NCBI GenBank assembly: GCA_017590115.1
Contig: JAGGNK010006559.1
Coordinates: forward strand, 5,687,642 to 5,751,641
Length of the DNA: 64,000 bases
DNA from: Montifringilla adamsi
Taxonomy: Eukaryota; Chordata; Aves; Passeriformes; Passeridae
Reading direction: 5' to 3'
Shown here: positions 52,201-63,060 of the stretch, one piece after another
Layout: each line of letters starts with the position of its first letter
How positions within the stretch are numbered: position 1 is the stretch's first letter
Program-made: the position numbers and the translations under genes
Notes under the pieces: generated by a model
The model's database searches: none
Told to the model about the DNA's origin: nothing
What the model saw: the letters and a program-made list of their open reading frames with translations, nothing else

Positions 52201-53400
52201 CATAATTCTAGCTGCTTAGCAGGTGTGACATTACTTGCTTATTTGAAAGCCAAAAGAGGTAAATTAGATGAAAATGTGCTTTGTAGGAGGCTGTTAATCA
52301 GAAAGGACTGCTGGCTCCTTCAAACCGCAGGTGTTCTCAGCCAGTGGACTGCGCCACCAGCAAAGACCTCTCCTCCCCATGGGTTCACAGATGCCCATGA
52401 GGGCTGTTTGCCTTGTTGGTTTTGGCAGCAGCTGAGAGGTCTTTAACAAGGCAGTTTTCCCTCAGAAGGGCTCAGTTCCTATTGCCTTTTCCCCCAGCAC
52501 AAGAGCTGATCACTGATTCTCAGCAGGAACTGGCGCGGCTCCTTGGCTTATTCAGTATCCTGCAAATAGCTGCTGAGCAAAGCGATTCTGGGGAAAGAAA
52601 GAGAATAACAACAGTCTGGAGCCATTCCCACCCAGTGTCAGAGCAAAGTTCATCAGCCAGGAGATTTCTTTTGTATCCAAAAAGCATGACATTAATCTCT
52701 GTAACAGAAGAAAATTAATCTCTCTGTTTGGCAAAGTTTTACTAGTTTTACTATCAGTCATGCTCGCTACTTCACTTGTTCAAAAATCTGAAATCTCCTG
52801 AGAAAACGAGTCACAGAAGGTCTAAGACCTTCAGAACAGAAATTGCTACAATGCATATACAGGAATAAAAGGTGCTTTCCAGGTCTTCAAGTAGTCTCAT
52901 CCAACAACATTTGGAAGTAAATGCTCATACTAAGAGGGTGGGAGGGAGTTAAGTGCTTATAAGCAGGTAGAAAAAACTGATGTTGGCACTCAGGGCTTAG
53001 GGATCTGTCCTAGGCTGTGTCACGGACCCTTACTGGTCCTTTAGCTTGATTGTGTCACCTTCAATTCTCCAGGTTATTGTTGAAAATACACAGAAACTTG
53101 AGTAAAAATCAGTACAGCAAAGCTGAATTTGAAGCCTAGTTTCATCAGTGTGCAGACAGGATCTTCCTGTGACATGATATGAAACATTCCTGCACATTCC
53201 TTAAAATAACCTTTTGCTGTGCTATGTGAGTCAGATTGCCAATTTTTCTTTTTTTTTTCAAATCCCATCTCTGTAGGTCTCTGCTGGCCTTTCAGCCTTC
53301 CAAGGAGAGTACAGCTGTCAGGCAAAGCAAGCTGTGAGAGAACCAAAACCCACAGCCCAGAGGGTCACCAGCTGGATGCAGTCAGGTGGTCAAGAGGTCC
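49281..53400. other. Intergenic stretch, nothing recognised except a short direct repeat
   Basis: No repeat family or exon was recognised. The part at about 51,600-52,500 is less AT-rich and has several 60-120 codon frames without known motifs. A 22-base direct repeat is at 51960 and 51997. Confidence 0.55.
51960..52018 (+). repeat. 22-base direct repeat, 37-bp period
   Basis: CATCCTTCTGGAGAGCTCCT plus AG occurs at 51960-51981 and 51997-52018 with no mismatch. It is a small local duplication. Confidence 0.9.
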
Positions 53401-53480
53401 CTCCACTAAGGTCTCTGCTGAACTCACCATGCCACATGAACTCACCTCCACTAAGGCCTCTGCTGAACTCACCATGCCAC
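53401..53480 (+). repeat. 45-bp-period tandem repeat (1.8 copies)
   Basis: The unit begins CTCCACTAAGG and runs through CTGAACTCACCATGCCAC. Copies 53401-53435 and 53446-53480 differ at one base (GGTCTC versus GGCCTC). The second copy runs directly into the left arm of the inverted repeat at 53479. Confidence 0.92.
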
Positions 53481-53530
53481 TGAAATGTGTGCCCAGAGCG
53501 CAAATGTGCGCTCTGGGCACACATTTCAGT
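53479..53530. repeat. Perfect 24-bp inverted repeat with 4-base loop
   Basis: The left arm 53479-53502 (starting ACTGAAATGTGTGCCC) and the right arm 53507-53530 (ending GGGCACACATTTCAGT) are exact reverse complements. They are separated by AATG. An RNA copy on either strand would fold into a 24-bp hairpin. No open reading frame or known repeat explains it. Confidence 0.95.
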
Positions 53531-53689
53531 CCCGCTGTGTTTCCCTCCCTTTCTCCCATAATAGATGTGATTTGATATTTTCTGGGGGGTCTGGAGTGCA
53601 TGTGTGGAGGTGATGTTGAGTGAATCTGAGGCTGAGGGGAAATTCATCTTTCTACTAATTCTTGCTCATATTTCTAAGTCAGTTGAACC

Positions 53690-54200
53690 TCCTAATTTAT
53701 TGTCACCTCCACCTTTTGTAACAGCTCCCTAATAGGGCATGAAATACCAATGAAATGAACACCAGATTTTGGACAGCCCAGAGCAAATACATCCTTCTGG
53801 TTTGTCATTGCCATTTATTTTTTGAACTTTGTTTCCCTCCCCTTAAGTCCTTGATTCAATCCATGACAGTTTCTTTACAGCTCAGATGGCTACTCATTTT
53901 TCACACCAGATTTTGTGACACACCATATCAAAAGCCTTACTGAAAGCTCAGAACCGCTTAATCGATTTCATTCCCATCATCCATTAATTTAGAAATTCTA
54001 TCAAAAAATAATCTAGCTTGGGTGGTACGATTTGTTCTTTGTGAACGTGCACAGACTTTTTTTCCTTGAGCTCTTCTATCGCCTGAAGATGTATGGAGTT
54101 CTTTTCCACTTAGTATTTCATTACTGAACAACAGGCCTGATATTAGACTCACCAGAAGACACACTCTGACAGGCGTAGCAGGTAAGAAGATGCAGAATTC
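53690..54200 (-). mobile_element. Ancient L3/CR1-type LINE relic with reverse transcriptase fragment
   Basis: On the minus strand, frames include FFDRISKLMDDGNEID and, in another frame, FSKAFDMV. These match the non-LTR reverse transcriptase stretch that usually reads FFDRVTRLVDxGNAVD followed by LDFSKAFDTV. The + strand also resembles reverse-complement L3 in CATATCAAAAGCCTTACTGA and TTCTATCAAAAAATAATCTAG. Frameshifts and stops show it is dead. Edges are approximate, and similarity may extend to about 54,460. Confidence 0.68.
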
Positions 54201-55438
54201 TTCCAGTCATTCCACTGCAGTACAGCGAGAATCAGTAAGCTAGATTTTAAGACAAGTGACATCCCAAGGGACCAATAAGACATGAGGAATCTGGTGGTTT
54301 CAGTACTACCATTGTAAGATTCCTTATTACTGCTTTCCCTCCCAACAGCTTTGCATCTAAGTCCTTCCAAAAGTTTTTGCCATGTCCTGAAATCCCAGGA
54401 TCCATTTCATGATGCATTACAGAGTTATTGCTTTTAATCCCATAGGGTAGCACTTAATGTTCCCAAACAGAAAAGGGATTTTTGTATCTTGATCAAATTA
54501 CCAGCAGACAGCAGGTTTTGAGAGAAACATATTTAATATGAATTATTTCTTGTTTCCTTTCACTAAGAAATTGAGTGTACTAGGTCAGGATAAACTTGCA
54601 AACAAATGACATATTCTGACATATCTTGTTCAATGAACTTCAGGTCTATCTTCCAAGTGAGAAAAGCACTTCGAAGCCTAATGGGGCAACTAAACAATGA
54701 ACTGCTCAAAGGCCGTCATTTTCAGTTCATCAATCAGGAACTTTTTTTGGTTCCAGGTTTTTCCTTTCTCAGCCAGGGCATTAAGCAGGTGGGATGTTTC
54801 ACTTGCCAGCTCTAACAGGTATTCATCTGTTGTGATTTCAGGCACTGTCCCTCAGGGCTGACCACTGGGCAATTCAACCTGCAGTGGCTGTTTGCTGAAC
54901 ATGGGCAAAGTTTCCTTCTGGGAGTCCACAGAAAAAACAGAGTGGAATCAATAATTTTAAAGTTCAGTTTAAAGTGGCTTGAGAGTTTTACTTGCCTTAT
55001 TTCCCTTCCCCATTACTTTTTCACTCAATGTTCTGATAGCCTAATTGCCATATGGTTTGCATAAGCTATTTTTTTGCTTTACACAAGCTGTGTTAAGTCT
55101 CTGTTAATGTGGATAATCAAGATCTGATCCCATGACAGCAAATACATCTTTATCAACTCTTATAATAACTTTATAATAACTGAAAGAAGCAGGGCAAAAC
55201 GATAGAGACTTGACTTTAAAAGCTCTGTTAACTTTGGGACAGAAAAGTTTGGGAACAAAAAATGGTCTGTAAAACATACCTTGTTCACCTCCTTTCCATT
55301 AACTTTTTTCTGATCCTAGTATAGAAACTTTTTCCTAATTGCTGTTTGGAAGCAGTCAGCTGCAAGAATACTTCAGGCACAGAACACAGGCCCTAGCAGA
55401 GCTTGAGGAGCAGGGAGAAAGGAGAGCTGAAAGAGTGA
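54201..55438. other. Intergenic stretch, nothing certain
   Basis: It may hold more of the old LINE up to about 54,460. Beyond that, no repeat or exon was recognised. Confidence 0.5.
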
Positions 55439-55459
55439 GGGGGGGGGGGGGGGGGGGGG
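55439..55459 (+). repeat. Poly-G tract of 21 bases
   Basis: An unbroken run of 21 G follows GAGTGA and is followed by six T. The run is long for unique vertebrate DNA. It can form G-quadruplexes and is likely unstable in length. Confidence 0.97.
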
Positions 55460-58400
55460 TTTTTTCAAAGGAAATTTTCCTCTACATCTTATTATTACTA
55501 GATCAGAGAAGGCTCATGTGTACTACAGAGTCTGTGGTCACAAAGCACATTCACAGTGAAAAACCATTTTGATTTCTATCTGCTGTCTCCTTGTCATACA
55601 GAGACACTATCAACACCTGCACACAGACCATGGACCTCAGCCCAGCAGGACTCCCAGAGAAGATAAAAAATCTCATTTAACCTCCTCAGTCTCTGCTAGG
55701 AAGCTATGATTTCCAGTGTAAATACCAAAATGGCCTATACACACTATTTCTGAAATTTGAGGACAGTGAGACCACACAGAACTGCCTGATGCCTGCCCTG
55801 ATATTTGCTATGACTTTCTATAAAAGATCCTCATTGGAGAAAAGATTGAGGGCCCTCTTCCTGGGAGCAAGCCATCAACACACAACACACTCACTTCTTC
55901 CTGCCAGACAGCTTCTCAAAGCCTGCTTTCTGCAGCACCTGAACAACACCACTCTGCTTACTGCACAGCCTATCACACACCATGACAGGAGGGACTATCT
56001 GTCATTTCTCCCCCTGCTTCCTGTGCACCTCTCCAGTAGGTTAAAGCGTGCCTGAAGGGTCACAGGAGCATCCTTCTGAGCCTTGGGAGGTCCCCACAAG
56101 GACAAAGAACATTTTCAGGCTAGGCTGAACTTACTTTATTATTTCTTCTGGCCCCTCTTTCCAAGGTTGTGGCCTCCACTGGGCTTTGCGCCCAAAGACA
56201 CTTTTTCTCAGGAAAGTGCAGACAGCAATGCCTGGATTTTCCCTTTTTTATGTCAGAGTGGCTCAGGGCTTGAAATGATTAGAGGTGATTAGTCTGACCA
56301 CTAAGACATTTACCATCAGCTTGCTAGCTGGATCCCATCTGATTTTTGTCAAGAAAAACAAAGCAAACCACCATTTCAATGACTTAGAATGAGGTGCTGA
56401 TTTATATTTATTTCAGTAGAAAATTTAAGCCTTTATGAAGAGGATAAAGTTCCACTGAGACTGAGTGACAGATCCTAACATAAGAAGCTTTAGCATTTTA
56501 TTCATTTATAAAAGTGTATTTGTATTCACTGTAATGCGTGACAATTCCAAATAACCATATTTTTTTAAAATGTGCTTCCAATGAAATGTGTTAACAGAAG
56601 CCTGTGTTCAGAAATCCAGTATTTGCAACATATTTTATGCAAATAGCTATCCTTCAAGGTTAATGTCTGTTCTCCAAAGGTGGAGAGGGAGTTCTTACAG
56701 TCTTGCTAGAATGAGGCACTGAATCTGCAACCAGCAGAAAAAAAAAAAGAGGTTAAGTCCTGATTTCACCTCGGTCCAGCTGTGACAATGCATTGACCTC
56801 AGTGCTGACAGCCTAACTCAGGTTTAACCAGATCTGCTGGCTTTAGTGAGTGTTCCCCTCACAGCTGTACTAACATTATCCAGCCACATGCTCCAGCTCT
56901 GCTCTATGTTTCCTCCTGCTTTTCTGGTAGGTGTGCTGTCATTTATGACTGAGTAAATATAAGGGACAAGTGTCAAAGGTTAAAATCTTTCATCTAGCTC
57001 TTCAGAGGCGAAGAGCTAATGTACCAACTAGCATCTCCACGGAGCAGAGGCATCTTGAGAAAAATGAAGAGAAAACAGGAGGAAACCAACATTTTGAAAA
57101 ATGACCCACAACTTCAAAAGTAATCTCCCTACAGATAAATATACTGTGGTTAGAGAACACTGGGGATGTTTATACATGCAGGTGTTAGAACTTTTCAAAG
57201 CCAAAAAAAGGAGTCATTGTCTTTCTGACATTCATATTTATTGTTATGGTTGTTGCTATTATTATTATTATTAAGTATTTGTGTTTCAAAATTTTGTCTG
57301 CAATACCTAAAGGGGTTTGTGACAGACACTACAGGAAAGCTTAAGATAGGTATTTTAAATGTAAGGGTGTAAAAAAAGATACAATCCTGTTGCAGAAAAA
57401 CAGCTGCATCATCTTTTTCTCTCTGTATGTCTGTGTGTGTCTTAAATGCTGAGTTAGATCCCCAAACTAAATGTTTCCAAAACTTGACCGGAGGATGACA
57501 TTTCTCTTTTGTGGCAGCTCTTCAGGTTGTGACATTTATTGTTTCTGCTGTGCTTTTTTCTCTGTACAGGGACAAAAACAACCTGTTTCCGTTGTTTGCA
57601 CAAAACAGAAGCGCTGGGTTTCAGTCTCCGGCGCCTGCGCCTGGGGCCCCTGGCGATGGCAAGGCTGCCATGGGACACAGGGCTCTACTCTCTCGCTTTT
57701 CAAGCCTTCAGAAAAAGCCTTGCTGACACAGAGACCTTCCTGTAAAAATATCTGACTGGTGAAGCAGCCTGTTTCCTGTATGATAAATGAACAGCATGCA
57801 CTAACCAGCTCTAATGGGCAGGATACGGGTGAGTGGCTCGAAATTGGTATAAGAATAGGAACAAATGGAATAGACTGAGGGATAGGAAAAATGCCCATTT
57901 GCAGTGCATTTCTTGTCACAAGAACAGAGATGGATTTCTCTGAGCATGATGATATCCCCTCTTGCCCCAATGGTAGCATTTTTGAAGAGGGTGATGCTAC
58001 TGCAGTTTCTGACTCAATGGGATCAGAATGAGAATGATACCAGGCTTATTTAAAATTCGCATCCCAAATATTTTTTCTTTGCATATTTACACTGTTGATT
58101 GGCATTAGCATGCAGTCTGGTACCAGATGAAAGCACAGACTAAGTTCATCAAAGATAACAAGTAATTCTGAGTAATGACTAAATGGCATTCCTAGATATC
58201 TACTCTTAAAAAAGAAAATGAATAGTTCTGGTTGTAATTACCAAAACAATTTCCATACACTAAGCTAGCATTTATGAATATCGAACTAGGCTCTAATTGA
58301 CTATGTTAGCTATGTGTCAGTTTATTTTTCTAATGCAAAAAAAAAAATTAGTTGTTATCACTAGAAGTGTTTGTTAAAGTTGAAAGCAGATAAATCATTA

Positions 58401-61202
58401 ATAAGGATGTCATATATTCATTATAGTTAAAATATATATCTCCACTTGTCATTTGGATGAATCTAGTTTCTTTTCTCCTCTCAGTTTATTGACATCACAG
58501 ATGAAAAGAGCTTCTTTACTGCATTCCTGTTGTAGCTTAAAGCCTTTACAATTGTTTATTGATGAACTAGTATTTTGAAAATCAAGACTGCTGAGGCTTA
58601 AGATTGTAGTGACAATTACATGGTGTTTTGTTGCAAAGCTAACAATTTGCATGGGATTGATGATAACTTGACATTAAGCAAATAAGGTATTATTATTGTA
58701 ATTTAGTTCAGAATTTTGTAGAAAACACTGCCTTGGTCCAATGCACAGATATCTATGACCGTGCTATGGAATCTGCTTCATGCCAAAATTTAACCACTTC
58801 AATAGCTTTCACCTTGGCATTTGCAACTGCACAATGCAAATATGGATCTGCCAAGCCCTATCAGCACTAAGACGTGGGAGTAACTCCTTCCAGGGGACTA
58901 GTTCTGCTGCAGATTACCTATCTGTATTAAGGAGTTCATACACCCAGCTCAGAGGACTAACCCTGGAAGACCAGCTGGTGTATGTAGTAGCATACAAGCC
59001 TGAAAGATATTGTTGCCAGATGAACAGATTTTTCATCGTTTTTGAGGATTTTTATTGCTGCCTGCACTAATAGCTACATCCTCACTAGAAAACAACTAAA
59101 TACATTGCTTGTACTGAACACACCTTGATAGACCACTGATTTTAAAGGAATATCTGAAAAGCTTGGCACAACAACAGAGAACCAGACAACGTGCTCTTCC
59201 TGACATACTCAGTACCAGGTGCAAGAACCTACTTTAGGACATTCAGACACTGCAGATGCGTGTCCTTACATTTACCCATAGGAAAACAATTGCATTCCAC
59301 ACAAAAAGAATGCAAGCTAAAGCCTGGGCATATTGTGTGGCAAGCAAGCTAAAGCCTGGGAATTTTGAACCTCAACTCTTACACTGGCAGTTTTTCATCC
59401 ATGAAGGGTTTATGGTACACATTAAAAAACATTTATTCTTTCTTTGGAAATAAACTTTAGGCTTTGGTTCTGCAATTTCAGGGCTAATCTTTATCTCTCC
59501 TAGCTGGATGAGTGCAAGAGAAAACAAGGAAGACACTGCCCATTTCAGTGCTACTGACTCAGGGGCAGCTTGATGCTGATCTGCATCTTGTTGGAACGTG
59601 TACTTTGATGGTTCAATGGTGTGTTGGCAATCTGACCTTCAGTGTTTCAAATTTTCACTGAAAGTCAACAGTTCTGATGTTGGTGAGGACATACAGGCAC
59701 CCTCGATTCCAGTGCAGTTCCAGCTGCACAAACACTTGGAAGTTAAATTGTCCACTCAGTGGATCTCTTGACCAACATCTTTAGCAACATGAGCTTTGTA
59801 TAACATCTTTCAGTTGAACCTGGGCATGTGCTGGTGGCACACTCAGCTTTAATAATGAGAAAATTAAAGTCTCTGGTGTCCTCTAAGCTGTCCAAGAACA
59901 CAAACTACCCACATGGAAAGGGAAAAAAATGTTGCCTTTTCTAACGCCAGTTAGTGGTGTGACATGTCAGAGACTTCCAGATCTAAGAAAATACTGCACA
60001 CTTTGATAAACCTCATGCACCTACACAACCTAGTATTGCACTGGGGGCATGTATGGATTAATGATCCAGACCTCACAAGATGAAATATGGTGGCTGGTGC
60101 TTTAACCCACCAAGAAGATTATTCACTGCTAAGTCAGTAGATATTTTTTAATGAAGTATTTTTGCAAAAAGGTATCTTCCCTTCCCATCCCCACATCGTC
60201 TCTAAAAGCAATGATGGCATATCCACAATTTTCCTTGCTGTTGTTCCCTATTGTGACTGTACTTGTTGAGTGCATGTTGATGTGATTTCTGTATCCTGTA
60301 TGAGCCACTGTTTTGTGTTTTATCACTTAAGACTTTCAAATATTATTACTTGAGTCACATAATGTAAATTTCACAAGATAGTAGTGAAACATTTGAACAC
60401 CACAGATGAAATTTATTTTGTTTTGTTTTCATTTGTATTGAATTTACTCAAATTGCTAACTATTCAGAATGCACAAAGTATACTGTTACACATCTATTTC
60501 CAAAGCATTGTTATTGTTTTCATTTTTAATGTTCTATAGTTTAATCCTTCAGAAAAAATAAAAAAAAAAAAAGTTTTTCCTTCATTTAAATCTGCAAAGG
60601 TTTGTGAATTTTAACCTAGAACAAGATCAAGAGATTTCTTCTGTCTGGTATCTTTTCCCAGTTGACTCCATGGTATTCTAACTGCAATGATAATGTGTCC
60701 TGTGCATCCCAAAACATCACTTGCCAAAGAGCAATACAGTGGATTGCATATTCTGACTGGCCAAGTCACTTTGGTCATTTCAAGTTTCAATAACAAATTG
60801 TTAAACAGAAATAAATGAAAAAAGTAGGCAATATATTTATTATATTCTTTATCCTTATCCTTTATATGTTAAAAATACATTGTTCTTGTAAATATACAGC
60901 CAAAAGCAAAAAAGTCCAGTGATGCTACATGTTCTAGGGCAGAAGCTGATGACAGCAATCAGGTGTGAAAGCCATGCTAAGCCCAGAGGTGCAAGCAAAT
61001 GAAAGGAGAAGCTGGCAAACTCAACACAACCTGCCTTGCAAAGGGCTGGTGGAGAATGAAGAACCCTGTTGCTCATGTCCATGTCTGCTGAAGCATTTTC
61101 AGCAGGTACATGTCTATGACAGGTAAGTGTGCGAAGGGTGGAGGCAGATATCGCAGGAGGAGCATAGAGTCTGACATCTACAGGCTGACTTGGAGTTGGG
61201 TC
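55460..61202. other. Intergenic stretch, mostly unassigned
   Basis: No exon or clear transposon was recognised. Seen: a short ATT run near 57,250, A runs near 56,740 and 60,550, a GC-rich pocket at about 57,610-57,670, and a 17-base direct repeat at 59312 and 59344. Open frames up to 147 codons (57536-57979 minus) lack known motifs. Confidence 0.55.
59312..59360 (+). repeat. 17-base direct repeat, 32-bp period
   Basis: GCAAGCTAAAGCCTGGG occurs at 59312-59328 and 59344-59360 without mismatch. It is a small local duplication. Confidence 0.9.
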
Positions 61203-63060
61203 TGGCAAGGGGTGTGAAGGACTACTAGAAAGGGTTCTACAAATTCATAGACATCATGGAAAACATAGCCCCACTGCTGAATGGATCAAGGGAACTGGTG
61301 ACATATGATGGGGACAGGCTGAGGTACTCCATGCCTTTTTTGCCTAAGTCTCTACAAGGAAAACTATCCTTCAGGAATTCCAGGCACTTAAGACCAGAGG
61401 AAAGGTCTGGGGCCAGGAAGACACCCCAGTGGAAGAGGAGCAGTTTAGGGAGCACTAGAACCAAGAGGATGGTACATAACTGCAGGGGCCTGACAGGCTG
61501 CACTCATGATGAGGGAGCTGGCTAATATTGCAAGGACATTCTTGATTATCTCTGAATGGTCAAGGCAATGGGGAGAGATTACTGAAAGAGAGAAAATATC
61601 TCTCCTGTCTTCAAGAAGCCCAGAATAACTATCTAGAGAAACACAAGACAGTCAGTTTCAGCTTAGTCTCTATCAAAGTTTAGGAGAAAATCTTCCTGGA
61701 AAGCATTTTCAAATATAAGAAGGACAAAAAGGTTATGGGGAATAGTCAGCAAGGATTTGCAAAGGGAGGAACATGTTTGACCAACCTGACAGCCTTCTAC
61801 ACTGAGATGACTGCTCTAGTGGACAAAGGGGAAAGCAGTGGACACTGTTTACCCTAAATAAAGACTTCAAGATCAAGTCCTGTAATATCATCACAGACAA
61901 GCTGACAAAATATAGATCAGACAAGTGGATCAGTGATGTGGATTATAAGGTAGCTGAATGACCAGGTCCAGAGCTTTTTGATCTGTTGCCCTAAGTTCAG
62001 CTAGAGGCAAATCCTTAGTGGCACAATACTGGGGCCAATACTGTTCCACACCTTCATTAATGACCTCAGTGATGGGGCAGAATTCACCCTCTGTAAGTTC
62101 ACTGGTGATATAAAAGAGAGGAGTGGTTGATACACCAGATGGTCATGCCACTGTTGAGGGACTTTGGCAGGAGAACAGGGCAGACAGAGACGTATGTCAT
62201 GAAGGGAGAGTACAGAGTCCCACACACTGAGGAATAATTCCAGGCAGCAGCACACACTTGGGGCAAGAGGCTGGAAAACAGCTTTGCCAAGGAAGACCTT
62301 GGATTCCTGGTGGATAACAAGCTGTCCCTGAGCCAGCAGTGCACCCCTGTCCCAATGAAAAGGCCAACAGTGTCCTGGGCTGCATTAGGAGGAAAGTTGC
62401 CAGCAGGTAAGTGATTCCTCCTGTGAATTCAGCACTGATGGGACCACACCTGGCATGCTGGGTTCACCTCTGGGCTCACCAGTAGGAGACAGATTTTGAC
62501 TTTCTGGAGCAAGTCCAGCTAAGGGCCACTAGGATGATGAAGGGATGCCAGGATCTCTCATATAAGGAAAGGCTGAGAGAGATGGGATTGCTCAGCCTGG
62601 AGAAGTCTCAGGGGTAACTTATTGATTTATATAAATATCTTATGAGAACGAGTGAAAAAGACAGGGCCTGGTTCCTGTCAGTGGTGGTGCCCAGTGATGA
62701 GAAAATAGTCAAAGAATACTTTAAACTGCATGAAATTCCAACTGAACATGATAAAATATGTTTCTACCATAAAGGAGGCCTAACACTGGATCAGGTTGCC
62801 CTGAAGGGTTGTAGACACTCCCTCTGTGGAGAAAATCACGGTCTGACTAGACATGGGTGAACAATTGGGTTAGGCCTGAAGGTCATAGAATCATAGAGGA
62901 TCCTGGGTTTGAAGGGACCTTAAGTATCACCTAGTTCCAACCCCGCTACCATGGGCAGGGGTGTTACTCACGAGATCAGATTTCTCAGGGCCCCATCCAA
63001 CCTGGCCTTCAACACTTCCTGGGGTGCCATCTTCTAACTTCATCCATTCTGTGATTCCGT
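61203..63060 (+). mobile_element. Long CR1 LINE with decayed reverse transcriptase, interrupted near its 3' end
   Basis: From about GGCAAGGGGTGTGAAGGAC it follows CR1 ORF2 and its 3' UTR: GCCCCACTGCTGAATGG, GGACAGGCTGAGGTACT, AGCAAGGATTTGCAAAGGGA (protein GFAKGGTCLTNL), CTGGGGCCAATACTGTTCC, CCAGCAGTGCACCCCTGTC and GATCAGGTTGCCCTGAAGG. The catalytic FADD box reads FTGD, and stops and frameshifts break the frame, so it is dead. The 3' end TCCATTCTGTGATTCCGT is found at 63043-63060, after an inserted CR1. It covers about 1.7 kb of the element, and the endonuclease part is missing. Confidence 0.88.
62883..63030 (-). mobile_element. CR1 3'-end copy inserted in the longer CR1
   Basis: The + strand starts TCATAGAATCATAGAGGATC and reads GAAGGGACCTTAAGTATCAC, CTACCATGGGCAGGGGTG and CCATCCAACCTGGCCTTCAA, ending near GGGTGCCATC. 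This is about 148 bases of reverse-oriented CR1 3' end. The flanks GTTAGGCCTGAAG and CTTCTAACTTCATCC are consecutive parts of the host CR1's 3' UTR, which makes it a nested insertion. Confidence 0.85.

Noticed and set aside
53479..53530. Calling the inverted repeat a microRNA gene
   Set aside because: A 4-base loop and a perfect 24-bp stem do not match typical pre-miRNA shape. Listed only as an inverted repeat.
57536..57979. 147-codon minus-strand open frame
   Set aside because: It overlaps plus-strand frames in the same GC-rich pocket, has no recognised domain and no splice context. Chance is more likely.
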